From: Neokomagataea anthophila
GTDB lineage: Bacteria; Pseudomonadota; Alphaproteobacteria; Acetobacterales; Acetobacteraceae
Assembly: GCF_018122595.1 (NCBI RefSeq)
Contig: NZ_JAGRQH010000006.1
Coordinates: 53,920 to 117,919, forward strand
Direction: 5' to 3'
Length of the DNA stretch: 64,000 bases
Shown here: positions 18,152 to 25,997 of the stretch, piece after piece
Position numbering within the stretch: the first letter of the stretch is position 1
Layout: each line of letters opens with the position of its first letter
Program-made: the position numbers and the translations under genes
Notes under the pieces: model-generated
Databases searched by the model: none
The model's input: the letters and a program-made list of their open reading frames with translations, nothing else
What the model was told of the DNA's origin: nothing

Positions 18152-20488
18152 TTATTGCCGTTGTTTGGCGGCAGAGACGGAAAGGCGTATCCACGGATGG
18201 CGCTGCTGGACGAAGTTCACGATTTTTTCTTTTCGGTTCGTCACTTCGGTTGAAGTATTGGTCATCGCGCCAGCATGGTGGCGATATTCTGCGAGAACGT
18301 CTGGAACATGTTTTCCGGCAAAACCGTGTTCTGCAAAGCTGCACCAGAGGTCAAAATCTTCCCAGCCCATAGCGTCGCGGGAGACGTAATATCCTCCCAC
18401 GGCAGCCCATGCCCATTTTGTGACGAGCGCCATGGCGTCAATTTGGTTTCCGGAGATCAGGGCAAAGGGGTTGTAGCTGAGATTGCTGAGGGAGAGCGGG
18501 GTACCGGGTGGTTGTGGGAAATCCGGGTCATAGTCAGCAATGACAGGTCCGTGTTCGTTGAAGCACTCAATGGTAGGATAAGAGAAGGCGGTATCATGCT
18601 CCATGGCATCAGCAAGTGTGCTGCATGCATTTGGGCGGAGGCGATTATCAGCATCCAGGTGTAAAATATAGGGCGTTTCGGCGGCATCCATGCCGATATT
18701 GCGGGCACCGCCAAGGCCAGCATTCTCACAAGAACGACGCAAGACCAGGCGGTTAAAGCGTGTTGTCTTGCGTTCCATCCACAAACGAATAATTTCTGGT
18801 GACCCATCTGTGGAGCCGTCATCGACGACAATCAGATCCAGAAGGTCTTCTGTTTGCTCTTCAACAGATGTGAGGGCCTCCAAAAGGTAGTCTGCATAAT
18901 TATAAGAGGTGATGACGACAGTAACGCGGGCTTCACCAAGGCAGTCATTGTAGAAGAGTGTTTCACTATCAGGGATGACGGGGAGTTCTGGGCGGCCGCG
19001 TAATGCTTCGGCAAAGTGTAGTTCACCGGCGAGGGCTGCTTGGCTTTCGCTCTCCATAGAAAGGATAGCGCGTTTCATGCGGCGTGATTGGGCTACAGGA
19101 CCGAAGTTATAGAGAACGTCATGGTAAGCATTGCGCGCAAGATTGATGCGCTGGGTGGGGTTTTCGATAAGTGCGATTAAGGCTTCACGCCATTCTTCGA
19201 TGCTATCCGCAAAAAGGCCGGTTTCACCCTCGCGGACGATGCGGAGGAAAGGCCCTGTGCGCGCTACGATGGATGCGGCCCCGGCGAGCGAGGCTTCTAG
19301 GAATTTGACTTCGCTTTTAGCATTGCAAAAGACGTTGTCGGATTCGAGTGGAGCAATAGAAATATCGAATCGTGCAAATTCATAGGAAAGTTCTGATAGA
19401 GGAGTCATGTCTCGCCATTCAATTTGATTTGCAACGGCGATAAGTTCAGGAAATTCCTCGATAAGTAGAACTGGTTTTTTATTTTCTTTTTCTTGGAATA
19501 GAACGAGTCGAACATTTGGGTAGATGTGTAATATCTCAGCAAGGGCTTTTGAGGCGCGTGCGAAATCACGTTGATGGGTACGTGACCCAGTTGCATAGCC
19601 GATTCGAATGATGTCGAGGGAACTTGGCTCTCTGTTCGGTTCCCCGCGGAGGCGAAGGTGGCTACGTGAACGGCTGAGAGTTTCGTTATTATAGACGTTT
19701 GGCAGGAGGTGAACATTGGGGCGTAGAGCATGCATCTCTGTTGCGAGTTCTTGGGTTGTGACGGAGCCGTGGTCACAGCGCGCAAGAGTTCTGCGCATCT
19801 CAGAGAAAGTTCTTTCTATTTTTTCTTCTGTTGACCCTATAGATCTGATTCCATCAATTATATTTATTCGTGCGTAGTGCGGTACAAATACTATGTCGTC
19901 AGTATCAAATACTGTTTTTACGTTTTCTTTTTTGCATAAATCTAATATTGTACTAACATGACCGCTGAATTCTACACGCCATAGAAAAGCGATATCTGCC
20001 CATTGAATGTCAGTATATGAAATGGATGCACAGGGGAGTACGCGGGATTCGTATCCCGCATCAATGCAAGCTTGTGCATTGCGGGTACACCTATATTCTG
20101 TTCCTGGGGTATTTGGTTCCCCAGATATAAACAATACGCGTAGTTTTTTTATCTCATTTTTGTATTTGTATTCAATTTTTGGATTTTTATTAAAATAATT
20201 GAATATTTTTGTTTTGTATTGTTTTTTTATGGTATTTTTAATTGATATTAATTCGCCTTCTTTTGTTTTTATCTGTTCTTTTAATTCTTTTATTTTTTCT
20301 TGAAGGTTTTTATTATTTAATTTTTCTGAAAATGATATTGATTGTAATTTTATAAACTCATCATTTATAAATGCGTCGTTTTTTTCTATTATTTTTTTTG
20401 TGATTTTGAATTTTTTATTGTCTTCATTATGTATTTCTTCATTAATTATTTTATTTTTTGTGGTGTTTTTGAAGGGTGTGGAATCCAT
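18152..20488 (-). CDS. large two-domain glycosyltransferase (GT-B plus GT2) with coiled-coil N-terminus
   Basis: The 778-residue protein has three parts. Residues 1 to about 100 are very Lys/Asn/Ile/Glu-rich with a coiled coil (NLQEKIKELKEQIKTKEGE). About 115-485 form a GT-B domain (RVLFISGEPNTPGTEYR, VFDTDDIVF, GYATGSRTHQRDF, DISIAPLE). About 517-765 form a GT2 domain with VVITSYNYADYL, IVVDDGSTDGS and the metal motif HLDADNR near residue 613, ending in AMGWEDFDLW. No signal or membrane segment is seen, so it should be cytoplasmic. The 5' end is strikingly AT-rich. The GT-B module is homologous to one in the gene at 22267. Acceptor and sugar are unknown. Confidence 0.82.
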   Translation of the reverse strand: MDSTPFKNTTKNKIINEEIHNEDNKKFKITKKIIEKNDAFINDEFIKLQSISFSEKLNNKNLQEKIKELKEQIKTKEGELISIKNTIKKQYKTKIFNYFNKNPKIEYKYKNEIKKLRVLFISGEPNTPGTEYRCTRNAQACIDAGYESRVLPCASISYTDIQWADIAFLWRVEFSGHVSTILDLCKKENVKTVFDTDDIVFVPHYARINIIDGIRSIGSTEEKIERTFSEMRRTLARCDHGSVTTQELATEMHALRPNVHLLPNVYNNETLSRSRSHLRLRGEPNREPSSLDIIRIGYATGSRTHQRDFARASKALAEILHIYPNVRLVLFQEKENKKPVLLIEEFPELIAVANQIEWRDMTPLSELSYEFARFDISIAPLESDNVFCNAKSEVKFLEASLAGAASIVARTGPFLRIVREGETGLFADSIEEWREALIALIENPTQRINLARNAYHDVLYNFGPVAQSRRMKRAILSMESESQAALAGELHFAEALRGRPELPVIPDSETLFYNDCLGEARVTVVITSYNYADYLLEALTSVEEQTEDLLDLIVVDDGSTDGSPEIIRLWMERKTTRFNRLVLRRSCENAGLGGARNIGMDAAETPYILHLDADNRLRPNACSTLADAMEHDTAFSYPTIECFNEHGPVIADYDPDFPQPPGTPLSLSNLSYNPFALISGNQIDAMALVTKWAWAAVGGYYVSRDAMGWEDFDLWCSFAEHGFAGKHVPDVLAEYRHHAGAMTNTSTEVTNRKEKIVNFVQQRHPWIRLSVSAAKQRQ

Positions 20489-20826
20489 TTTTCGCTCGGT
20501 TATTTTGTTTAAGGTGTTGTGTTGTTTTTGACATATTTTTTTTTATTTAAAAGTGTTTTATTCATTCTCTGTGCAAAAGGCAGAAACTCTTGCTCCTGTA
20601 ATGCTTTTTGTGTATGGCAGTGAGAGTGCCTAATGTGTTGTCTAAGGCGGTAACGCCGTTTGCTTTTGCGAGTATTTAGAGTTGACTTTGACTTTATGTC
20701 CGCAAAAGACTGATCGGTGATTGCGTCGTGAGGCAACGTTTGATTATAGTCAGCGTCACTCATTAAAACGGGGTGGTCATTCGGCCGCCAGTGTACGCAA
20801 TCTTAGTTTTCGAGGAGTACTAAGTT
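20489..20826. promoter_or_regulatory. divergent regulatory region between glycosyltransferase and beta-repeat protein genes
   Basis: 338 bases without a convincing gene. The left 80 bases are nearly pure A/T. The right half should carry the promoter of the beta-repeat gene; TTGACT motifs occur near 20680-20692 but I see no good -10 at the right spacing. GGCGGTAACGCC around 20646 is a small inverted repeat. GAGGAG at 20812-20817 is the ribosome binding site of the plus-strand gene. An 84-codon minus-strand frame (20509-20763) lacks a ribosome binding site and is doubted. Confidence 0.4.
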
Positions 20827-22179
20827 ATGGCGGTCGTCACAGTCCAAGGGGCTTCGCAACAAGCCTTTTCAGTCACCGTAGATGGTGCACGTGCTCAGGC
20901 ACTGGCCAATCAGTATGCAGCAGGTGTTGGCGGTATCTCTGCTGCGAATGGTTCGTCAGTACTAGATCTTGTTCCAGGTTCTACGACGAGCGTGTCTGCG
21001 CAGCACGGTCTCGTGTCTGCTGGTGGTAATTACAGCATCGGTGGCTCACTTTCTAACATTACGGTTGGCTCCTATGGTCCAACAGATACGTTGAACTCAG
21101 CCGTTACGATCGATTTGACGAAAAGCACAGCATCTGGCGTCAATATTTTGGCTGGTGACTGGGCTGGAGCAACGGTTCTCGCCGGTAGCCAGAGTGGTAT
21201 CTTCGTTGGCGGTATTGGGAACAACGTGTTCTCAGGCGCAAGCGCAAGCGGCAACTGGAACATTGCTACGGGTTCAGGCAATGACACCATTAACGCCACA
21301 AATGGTAACAACACCATTGCTGATGGCGTTGGGAACAACCTGATTACGCTGGGTAGCGGTGTAAACTCGGTTTTGTCCGAAGGTCAGGATACGATCACGG
21401 GTACATCTGGCACCAATACGGTTACGCTGATCGGTGGTAGCTCTCAGGTTTCTCTGGGTGCAAACAGCACCATCATTGATGGTGCAAGCAACAATAACGT
21501 TACGTTCGGTACCAACAGCTATGTAGCAGCAGGCAGCGCGAGCTCCTACTTCTCAACAGGCAGCGTTTCAACGGTTGTCGGTGGCTTGGGTGATACGGTT
21601 TCCGCGACGGGTAACCTGCAGGTTGTACGTGGTACAGCTAACAACATCAGCGTTTCTGGCGCTCTGTCCTTCCTGAACGGTACGGGCAGCACGACGATCT
21701 CTGCTGGTACGTCAACGATCTTCGGTGCAGGCGCTCTGAATGCACAGTTGACCGGTTCCGGAACGAGCCTGTTCATCGGTAACGAAGGCAACGAAACGAT
21801 CTCTGCTGCGAGCACCACGGGCGTTCTGCATGCCTTTGCTGGTACGGGCAATGAGACGCTTATCGGTGGCAACGGTGCGGATACGCTGGTTGGTGGTACG
21901 GGTAACGCAACGCTGACCGGTGGTACGGGTGCTGCTAACTTGTTTGCTCTGAACAAGGGTAGCGCTGGTGGTAACTACACCATCACTGACTTTGGTAGCG
22001 CAGCTGGTAACCTTATGGCTCTGTACCAGTATGGTCTGCAGAACAATAACGGCCTGCAGAGCGTTCTTCAGAATGCTACGGTTGCTGGTGGCAACACCAC
22101 AATTCAGCTGAGTGACAGCTCTAAGATCACGTTTGTTGGCGTGACAAACCTGAAGGCAAGCAACTTTACACTGAGCTAA
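20827..22179 (+). CDS. beta-strand repeat surface protein with RTX-like C-terminus, probable type I secretion substrate
   Basis: 450 residues, rich in Gly, Ser, Thr, Asn and Ala and without a single cysteine. There is no N-terminal signal peptide. The middle consists of loosely repeated strands (for example GNDTINATNGNNTIADGVGN). Residues 339-370 hold RTX-like nonapeptides (GTGNETLIGGNGADTLVGG) that in known proteins bind calcium. The C-terminus (SKITFVGVTNLKASNFTLS) resembles the uncleaved signal of type I secreted proteins. Codons are strongly biased to those used by dnaK (AAC, GGT, ACG/ACC), suggesting high expression. Good ribosome binding site GAGGAG at 9 bases. Role in adhesion or a surface layer is inferred. 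Confidence 0.8.
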   Translation: MAVVTVQGASQQAFSVTVDGARAQALANQYAAGVGGISAANGSSVLDLVPGSTTSVSAQHGLVSAGGNYSIGGSLSNITVGSYGPTDTLNSAVTIDLTKSTASGVNILAGDWAGATVLAGSQSGIFVGGIGNNVFSGASASGNWNIATGSGNDTINATNGNNTIADGVGNNLITLGSGVNSVLSEGQDTITGTSGTNTVTLIGGSSQVSLGANSTIIDGASNNNVTFGTNSYVAAGSASSYFSTGSVSTVVGGLGDTVSATGNLQVVRGTANNISVSGALSFLNGTGSTTISAGTSTIFGAGALNAQLTGSGTSLFIGNEGNETISAASTTGVLHAFAGTGNETLIGGNGADTLVGGTGNATLTGGTGAANLFALNKGSAGGNYTITDFGSAAGNLMALYQYGLQNNNGLQSVLQNATVAGGNTTIQLSDSSKITFVGVTNLKASNFTLS

Positions 22180-22207
22180 TATTCCAGCTTAGGTGATGCT
22201 TCATGAG

Positions 22208-22235
22208 AAAGCCCGGTCTTGTGCCGGGCTTTTTC
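22208..22235 (+). terminator. Rho-independent terminator after the beta-repeat gene
   Basis: AAAGCCCGG pairs with CCGGGCTTT over a 7-base loop, followed by a T-run. It separates the gene from the glycosyltransferase only 30 bases downstream, which must therefore use read-through or its own promoter. Confidence 0.9.
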
Positions 22236-22266
22236 TTTGCTCGGTGGTGTAAGGTGGTACTAGGCA

Positions 22267-24951
22267 TTGACGCGGATTTTTCAAACACGAGCTATAGAAA
22301 ACGGGTCTCAGAGTGAGGCGGAAGAAGATAGAGCGTATTTTTCAAGCTCTATACGTTTGCAAGGGCGGCGGTTTGATGACCTTATCAATGAGCGTGACCG
22401 CTTAAGGTTAGAGTTAGCGCAGCTTCGTGCATCACGCTCGTGGAAAATCACGTTTCCGATACGTTGTGTGAGTGGCTTACGGCATGGGCGTTTTCCAAAT
22501 GGTAAAACTCTCCGCGAGTATGGGGATGAATTTTTTTCTCTTAAAAGCCGCCAGAAAATTGAATACATATTTGATAAATTAATAAATTTAACGCGTCGAA
22601 AAAAAGAGATAATTTGTAGAGGTGGTATTGATTGGAATTCTAATCAAAGAATAGTTTCTAAATTATCGCCGTTATTTTTGATAATATCTGAGCTCGCTAT
22701 TGTTCAATGTGCGAAATATCGAGTTTGGCAGAAAAAAGATATTCTTGAACGTTTGGGGTGGCGGGTTGAGGTTGTTGATTGGCGCGATCAAGCCAAGGTG
22801 ATGTCTGCACTTCAGGTCTGTACGCGTGTGATTTTTTACCGTGTTCCGGGGTTTGATGCGGTTCTGGCACAGATTGCTGAAGCGCATCGATTAGCGTTGT
22901 CGCCACGATGGGAAGTTGATGATCTTATTTTTGATCTTCAGGAATATAGACAGAATGGGAATGTAGAAACGCTCCCCAAGGCAGAGCAAGATTTACTGTT
23001 TTTTGGGGTAGGTCTTTTTCGCAAGGCGATGCTGGCGTGCGGTGAAGGGTTGGCGTCCACAGAAGCATTGGCGCAAGCCATGCGTGATGCAGGGCTTCGT
23101 AATGTCGGGCTTATTGAGAATGCATTAGACCTTGATACGCTGAACATTGTTCAGGCTTTGCCCCCGAAGAAAAAACGGGATGATTCTGAGGCTGTCTGGG
23201 TGTGTTATGGCTCAGGCACCAATACGCATGATGCAGATTTTCGCCAAGCGGAGCAGGGCCTGCTTGCGGCGATGGAGCGTGATGAACGCTTGTGTTTGCG
23301 CGTTGTCGGGCCTGTTCAGATCTCGCAGAGTTTTGAGCGGTTTGGTGCTCGTATTGAACGATTACCGATGCGCCCTTATGCAGAATATCTGAATGTTTTA
23401 TCAATGAGCGATATTAGTATCGCGCCGTTGCAAGAAACACTTTTCAATGACTGCAAAAGCAATATTAAATTTGTTGAGGCCTCTATTGTAGAGGTTGCGA
23501 GTATTTGTTCGCCGCGTGGCCCATTTCGTTCCGTTATAGTGTCGGGCGAGAATGGTATTTTAGCGGTGACGGATGATGAGTGGTGTCAGGCGTTTTTACG
23601 TCTCGCTGAGGACGGAGCTTGGCGCAGTGCTTTGGCGCAACGTGCTAAGCAGGATGTGTTGGCGCGCTACCATCCAGATAAGGTAGCAGAGTGTCAGGTC
23701 AAGCCGCTCTATGGTGTGCCGTCCGTGCTGGAGCGTCAGGCTTTACGCGTTTTGGCGGTGAATGTTTATTATAAGCCGTATTCTTTTGGTGGCGCGACTA
23801 TTGTGGCGGAAGAGTTGGTCCGGGGACTGAAGGCCCGAGGGGTGGACGTTTCAGTCGTGACGTCTCGACCGGATGAGGCAGGGCGATCACCGGGAAGTTT
23901 GCGCTATACCGTCGATGACGTGCCTGTTTTGGCGATGACAATTCCGGAAACCAGTGATCGTTTTGGTTGGATTGATAATCCGTCGAATGCACCGCATTTT
24001 GAAGCGTGGTTAGAAGCGTTTAAGCCAGATGTAGTGCATATTCATTCTGTGCAGGGTTTGGGCTTGTCTTTACTCCGTGCCTGTGAGGTGCATGGTGTTC
24101 CGTATGTGGTGACATTGCACGATGCATGGTGGCTGTGTGAGCGCCAGTTCATGGTTAAAGCAGATGGCCAGTATTGCTTCCAGACGGATATTGATTTGGA
24201 TGTATGCCGTAAGTGTCAGTCTGACACAGTGTATTTGGCAGATCGTCAGCGGCTGATGATGCACGCTTTGGAGCGGGCGTCTTTGCTGCTTTGTCCTTCT
24301 GAGATGCAGCGGCAGTTGTATATTGCGAATGGGATTTCGGCCGATCGGATTGTGGTTAATCGCAATGGTTTTGCGTGGCCGCAACGTCCGCGCAAAATGC
24401 GTCGCCCGGGTGAAGGGGTGCGTTTTGCATATGTTGGAGGTACGGAAGATATTAAGGGGTATAAGCTGCTGAAGAAGGCGGCTGAGGGGATTGATGTTGG
24501 CGGGTGGAGCCTGACACTGGTCGATAACAAGCGGAATCTTGGTTATCAGTCGATCCGTGATGATGAATGGACGATACGTGGAACGCTGAAGGTTGTGCCG
24601 GGATATGCTCAGTCGGAGTTGGACGCGTTTTATGATGAGGTGGATGTGTTGTTGTTCCCCTCTCAATGGAAAGAGAGTTATGGCCTGACCGTGCGTGAAG
24701 CATTGGCGCGGGATGTATGGGTTGTGACGACGGCGCCGGGTGGGCAGTCGGAAGACGTTGTTGAAGGCGTGAATGGGACTTATTTGCCCATTGATGGGCG
24801 GTCAGAGTCGTTGGCTGCGGCCATGCGTATGTTGATGGCGGAACCTTCACGCTTTGATGAGTATGTTAACCCGTTGAAAGAGACTTTGTGTACGTTTGAA
24901 GCCCAAAGTGATGACTTGTTAGAGCATCTGACGCGTGTTTCTGGGCGGTAA
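22267..24951 (+). CDS. large glycosyltransferase with two GT-B domains and N-terminal coil
   Basis: 894 residues from a TTG at 22267; no in-frame ATG occurs until about residue 178, so the TTG or a nearby GTG must be used. The N-terminus has the coil RDRLRLELAQLRASRSWKIT, a motif often seen at the start of bacterial polysaccharide glycosyltransferases. A first GT-B module (about 130-490) has WEVDDLIFD, GSGTNTHDADF and DISIAPLQET. A second, GT4-type module (about 495-885) begins VNVYYKPYSFGGATIVAEEL and carries the nucleotide-sugar motif ESYGLTVREALARD. The first module matches that of the 18152-20488 product. Cytoplasmic; substrate unknown. Confidence 0.8.
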   Translation: MTRIFQTRAIENGSQSEAEEDRAYFSSSIRLQGRRFDDLINERDRLRLELAQLRASRSWKITFPIRCVSGLRHGRFPNGKTLREYGDEFFSLKSRQKIEYIFDKLINLTRRKKEIICRGGIDWNSNQRIVSKLSPLFLIISELAIVQCAKYRVWQKKDILERLGWRVEVVDWRDQAKVMSALQVCTRVIFYRVPGFDAVLAQIAEAHRLALSPRWEVDDLIFDLQEYRQNGNVETLPKAEQDLLFFGVGLFRKAMLACGEGLASTEALAQAMRDAGLRNVGLIENALDLDTLNIVQALPPKKKRDDSEAVWVCYGSGTNTHDADFRQAEQGLLAAMERDERLCLRVVGPVQISQSFERFGARIERLPMRPYAEYLNVLSMSDISIAPLQETLFNDCKSNIKFVEASIVEVASICSPRGPFRSVIVSGENGILAVTDDEWCQAFLRLAEDGAWRSALAQRAKQDVLARYHPDKVAECQVKPLYGVPSVLERQALRVLAVNVYYKPYSFGGATIVAEELVRGLKARGVDVSVVTSRPDEAGRSPGSLRYTVDDVPVLAMTIPETSDRFGWIDNPSNAPHFEAWLEAFKPDVVHIHSVQGLGLSLLRACEVHGVPYVVTLHDAWWLCERQFMVKADGQYCFQTDIDLDVCRKCQSDTVYLADRQRLMMHALERASLLLCPSEMQRQLYIANGISADRIVVNRNGFAWPQRPRKMRRPGEGVRFAYVGGTEDIKGYKLLKKAAEGIDVGGWSLTLVDNKRNLGYQSIRDDEWTIRGTLKVVPGYAQSELDAFYDEVDVLLFPSQWKESYGLTVREALARDVWVVTTAPGGQSEDVVEGVNGTYLPIDGRSESLAAAMRMLMAEPSRFDEYVNPLKETLCTFEAQSDDLLEHLTRVSGR

Positions 24952-25010
24952 GCGCTTTGAATGAACGATCGGTTTACTGTGTGAATGAGGGTGACTGGTC
25001 GTTTGTATGT

Positions 25011-25922
25011 TTAAGATAGTATGAGGTGGCGCAAGGCCTGCCAGCGGTTTTGGCTGGCGAGGACTTGGACAGCACGAGCACGTAGCCGGGGGCGAGGCGC
25101 TGTGATCCGGCGCGGTGTGTTGTTGAGGTAGTGCTCAATCCACTCAGGTGCAAAGAAGCCAGGTTGAGGCTTAGATGCTTGGGCAAGGTAGGTGCGCCAT
25201 TTATGTGCATCGGCGATACCGCTGGGATTATCGCGCAGGAGTTCGGTTTTAATGAAGGGAGCGTGTCCTGAAAGCAGGACATTGCGCCAGTCTGTATGCA
25301 TCGGGTTGGCCGCGAGTAATTTGGCAAGGCCGCGTTGGCTCGACCAGCATGCCGCTAGGTTCCATCCTGCATGACGCATAGCGAGGCCAAGGCCTAACTC
25401 ACCATGTAAAACGATCTCGTCTTTGCTCATGCTGTGAAAGGGTTGTGTAAAGATGCGTTGGAGCGCGGGATGTTTGAAGGCGTCTCGGCTTATGGTGAGA
25501 AACCATGATTGCAGGTGTTGGGTTACCGCTTCAGAGCGCACCATGCCCCAGACAGGCAGGGATTTTTTACGCATGGTTTCGATGATGGGGGGAAGGGGCT
25601 GAATGGCGCCAAAGACGCTGTCATTAGCGAGAAGAATTTCAGAGGCGTGCTGTACGCAGCCTGTGTTTATCAGATCTTGCCAAGCGCCAAAATCGAGGCC
25701 CCGATTGAGGCGTGGGTACAGCCGTGCAGGAATGGGAGTAGGCCCTTGTGCAAAGCTTTCTTGAAGGGTGATGAGGCCCGGATCATCATGTGGTTGAAGA
25801 CTAGAAACCGCAATGTGAATCTCAAACCCAGCTTGGTGGATGTTGTGTAGGAGGTGGCGGGTATGCGGCGCTAAGGTTGGGGAGAGGTCAAAATAAGCAA
25901 ATAGGCAGACAGGACGGAGCAT
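25011..25922 (-). CDS. RgpF-like (rhamnan synthesis protein F family) protein
   Basis: 303 residues from the ATG at 25922; an in-frame GTG at 25931 is possible. Family landmarks are LCVFAYFD-like VCLFAYFDLSPTLAPHTR, the core RLNRGLDFGAWQD (family NxGxDFGAW) and LLANDSVFGAIQPL. RgpF proteins take part in assembling rhamnose-rich or other cell-surface polysaccharides; whether this one has transferase activity is not known. It lies 76 bases after sucA on the same strand and converges on the large glycosyltransferase at 22267, so it fits the surface-saccharide block by function while it may be transcribed from sucA. Confidence 0.75.
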   Translation of the reverse strand: MLRPVCLFAYFDLSPTLAPHTRHLLHNIHQAGFEIHIAVSSLQPHDDPGLITLQESFAQGPTPIPARLYPRLNRGLDFGAWQDLINTGCVQHASEILLANDSVFGAIQPLPPIIETMRKKSLPVWGMVRSEAVTQHLQSWFLTISRDAFKHPALQRIFTQPFHSMSKDEIVLHGELGLGLAMRHAGWNLAACWSSQRGLAKLLAANPMHTDWRNVLLSGHAPFIKTELLRDNPSGIADAHKWRTYLAQASKPQPGFFAPEWIEHYLNNTPRRITAPRPRLRARAVQVLASQNRWQALRHLILS

Positions 25923-25997
25923 AAGACCCACAAGGTTGGAGCGGTGCGTCTGCCTATAACAGCGAAGGTGTGTAGTGGTGGCAAGCCTGATCGTGGA

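Noticed and set aside
20646..20657. GGCGGTAACGCC as a LuxR-type box
   Set aside because: Only a 4-bp stem and not the length of known quorum-sensing boxes.
20509..20763. 84-codon minus-strand frame in the glycosyltransferase/beta-repeat intergenic region
   Set aside because: No ribosome binding site before its ATG, composition follows the AT-rich background, and it overlaps the likely promoter of the beta-repeat gene.
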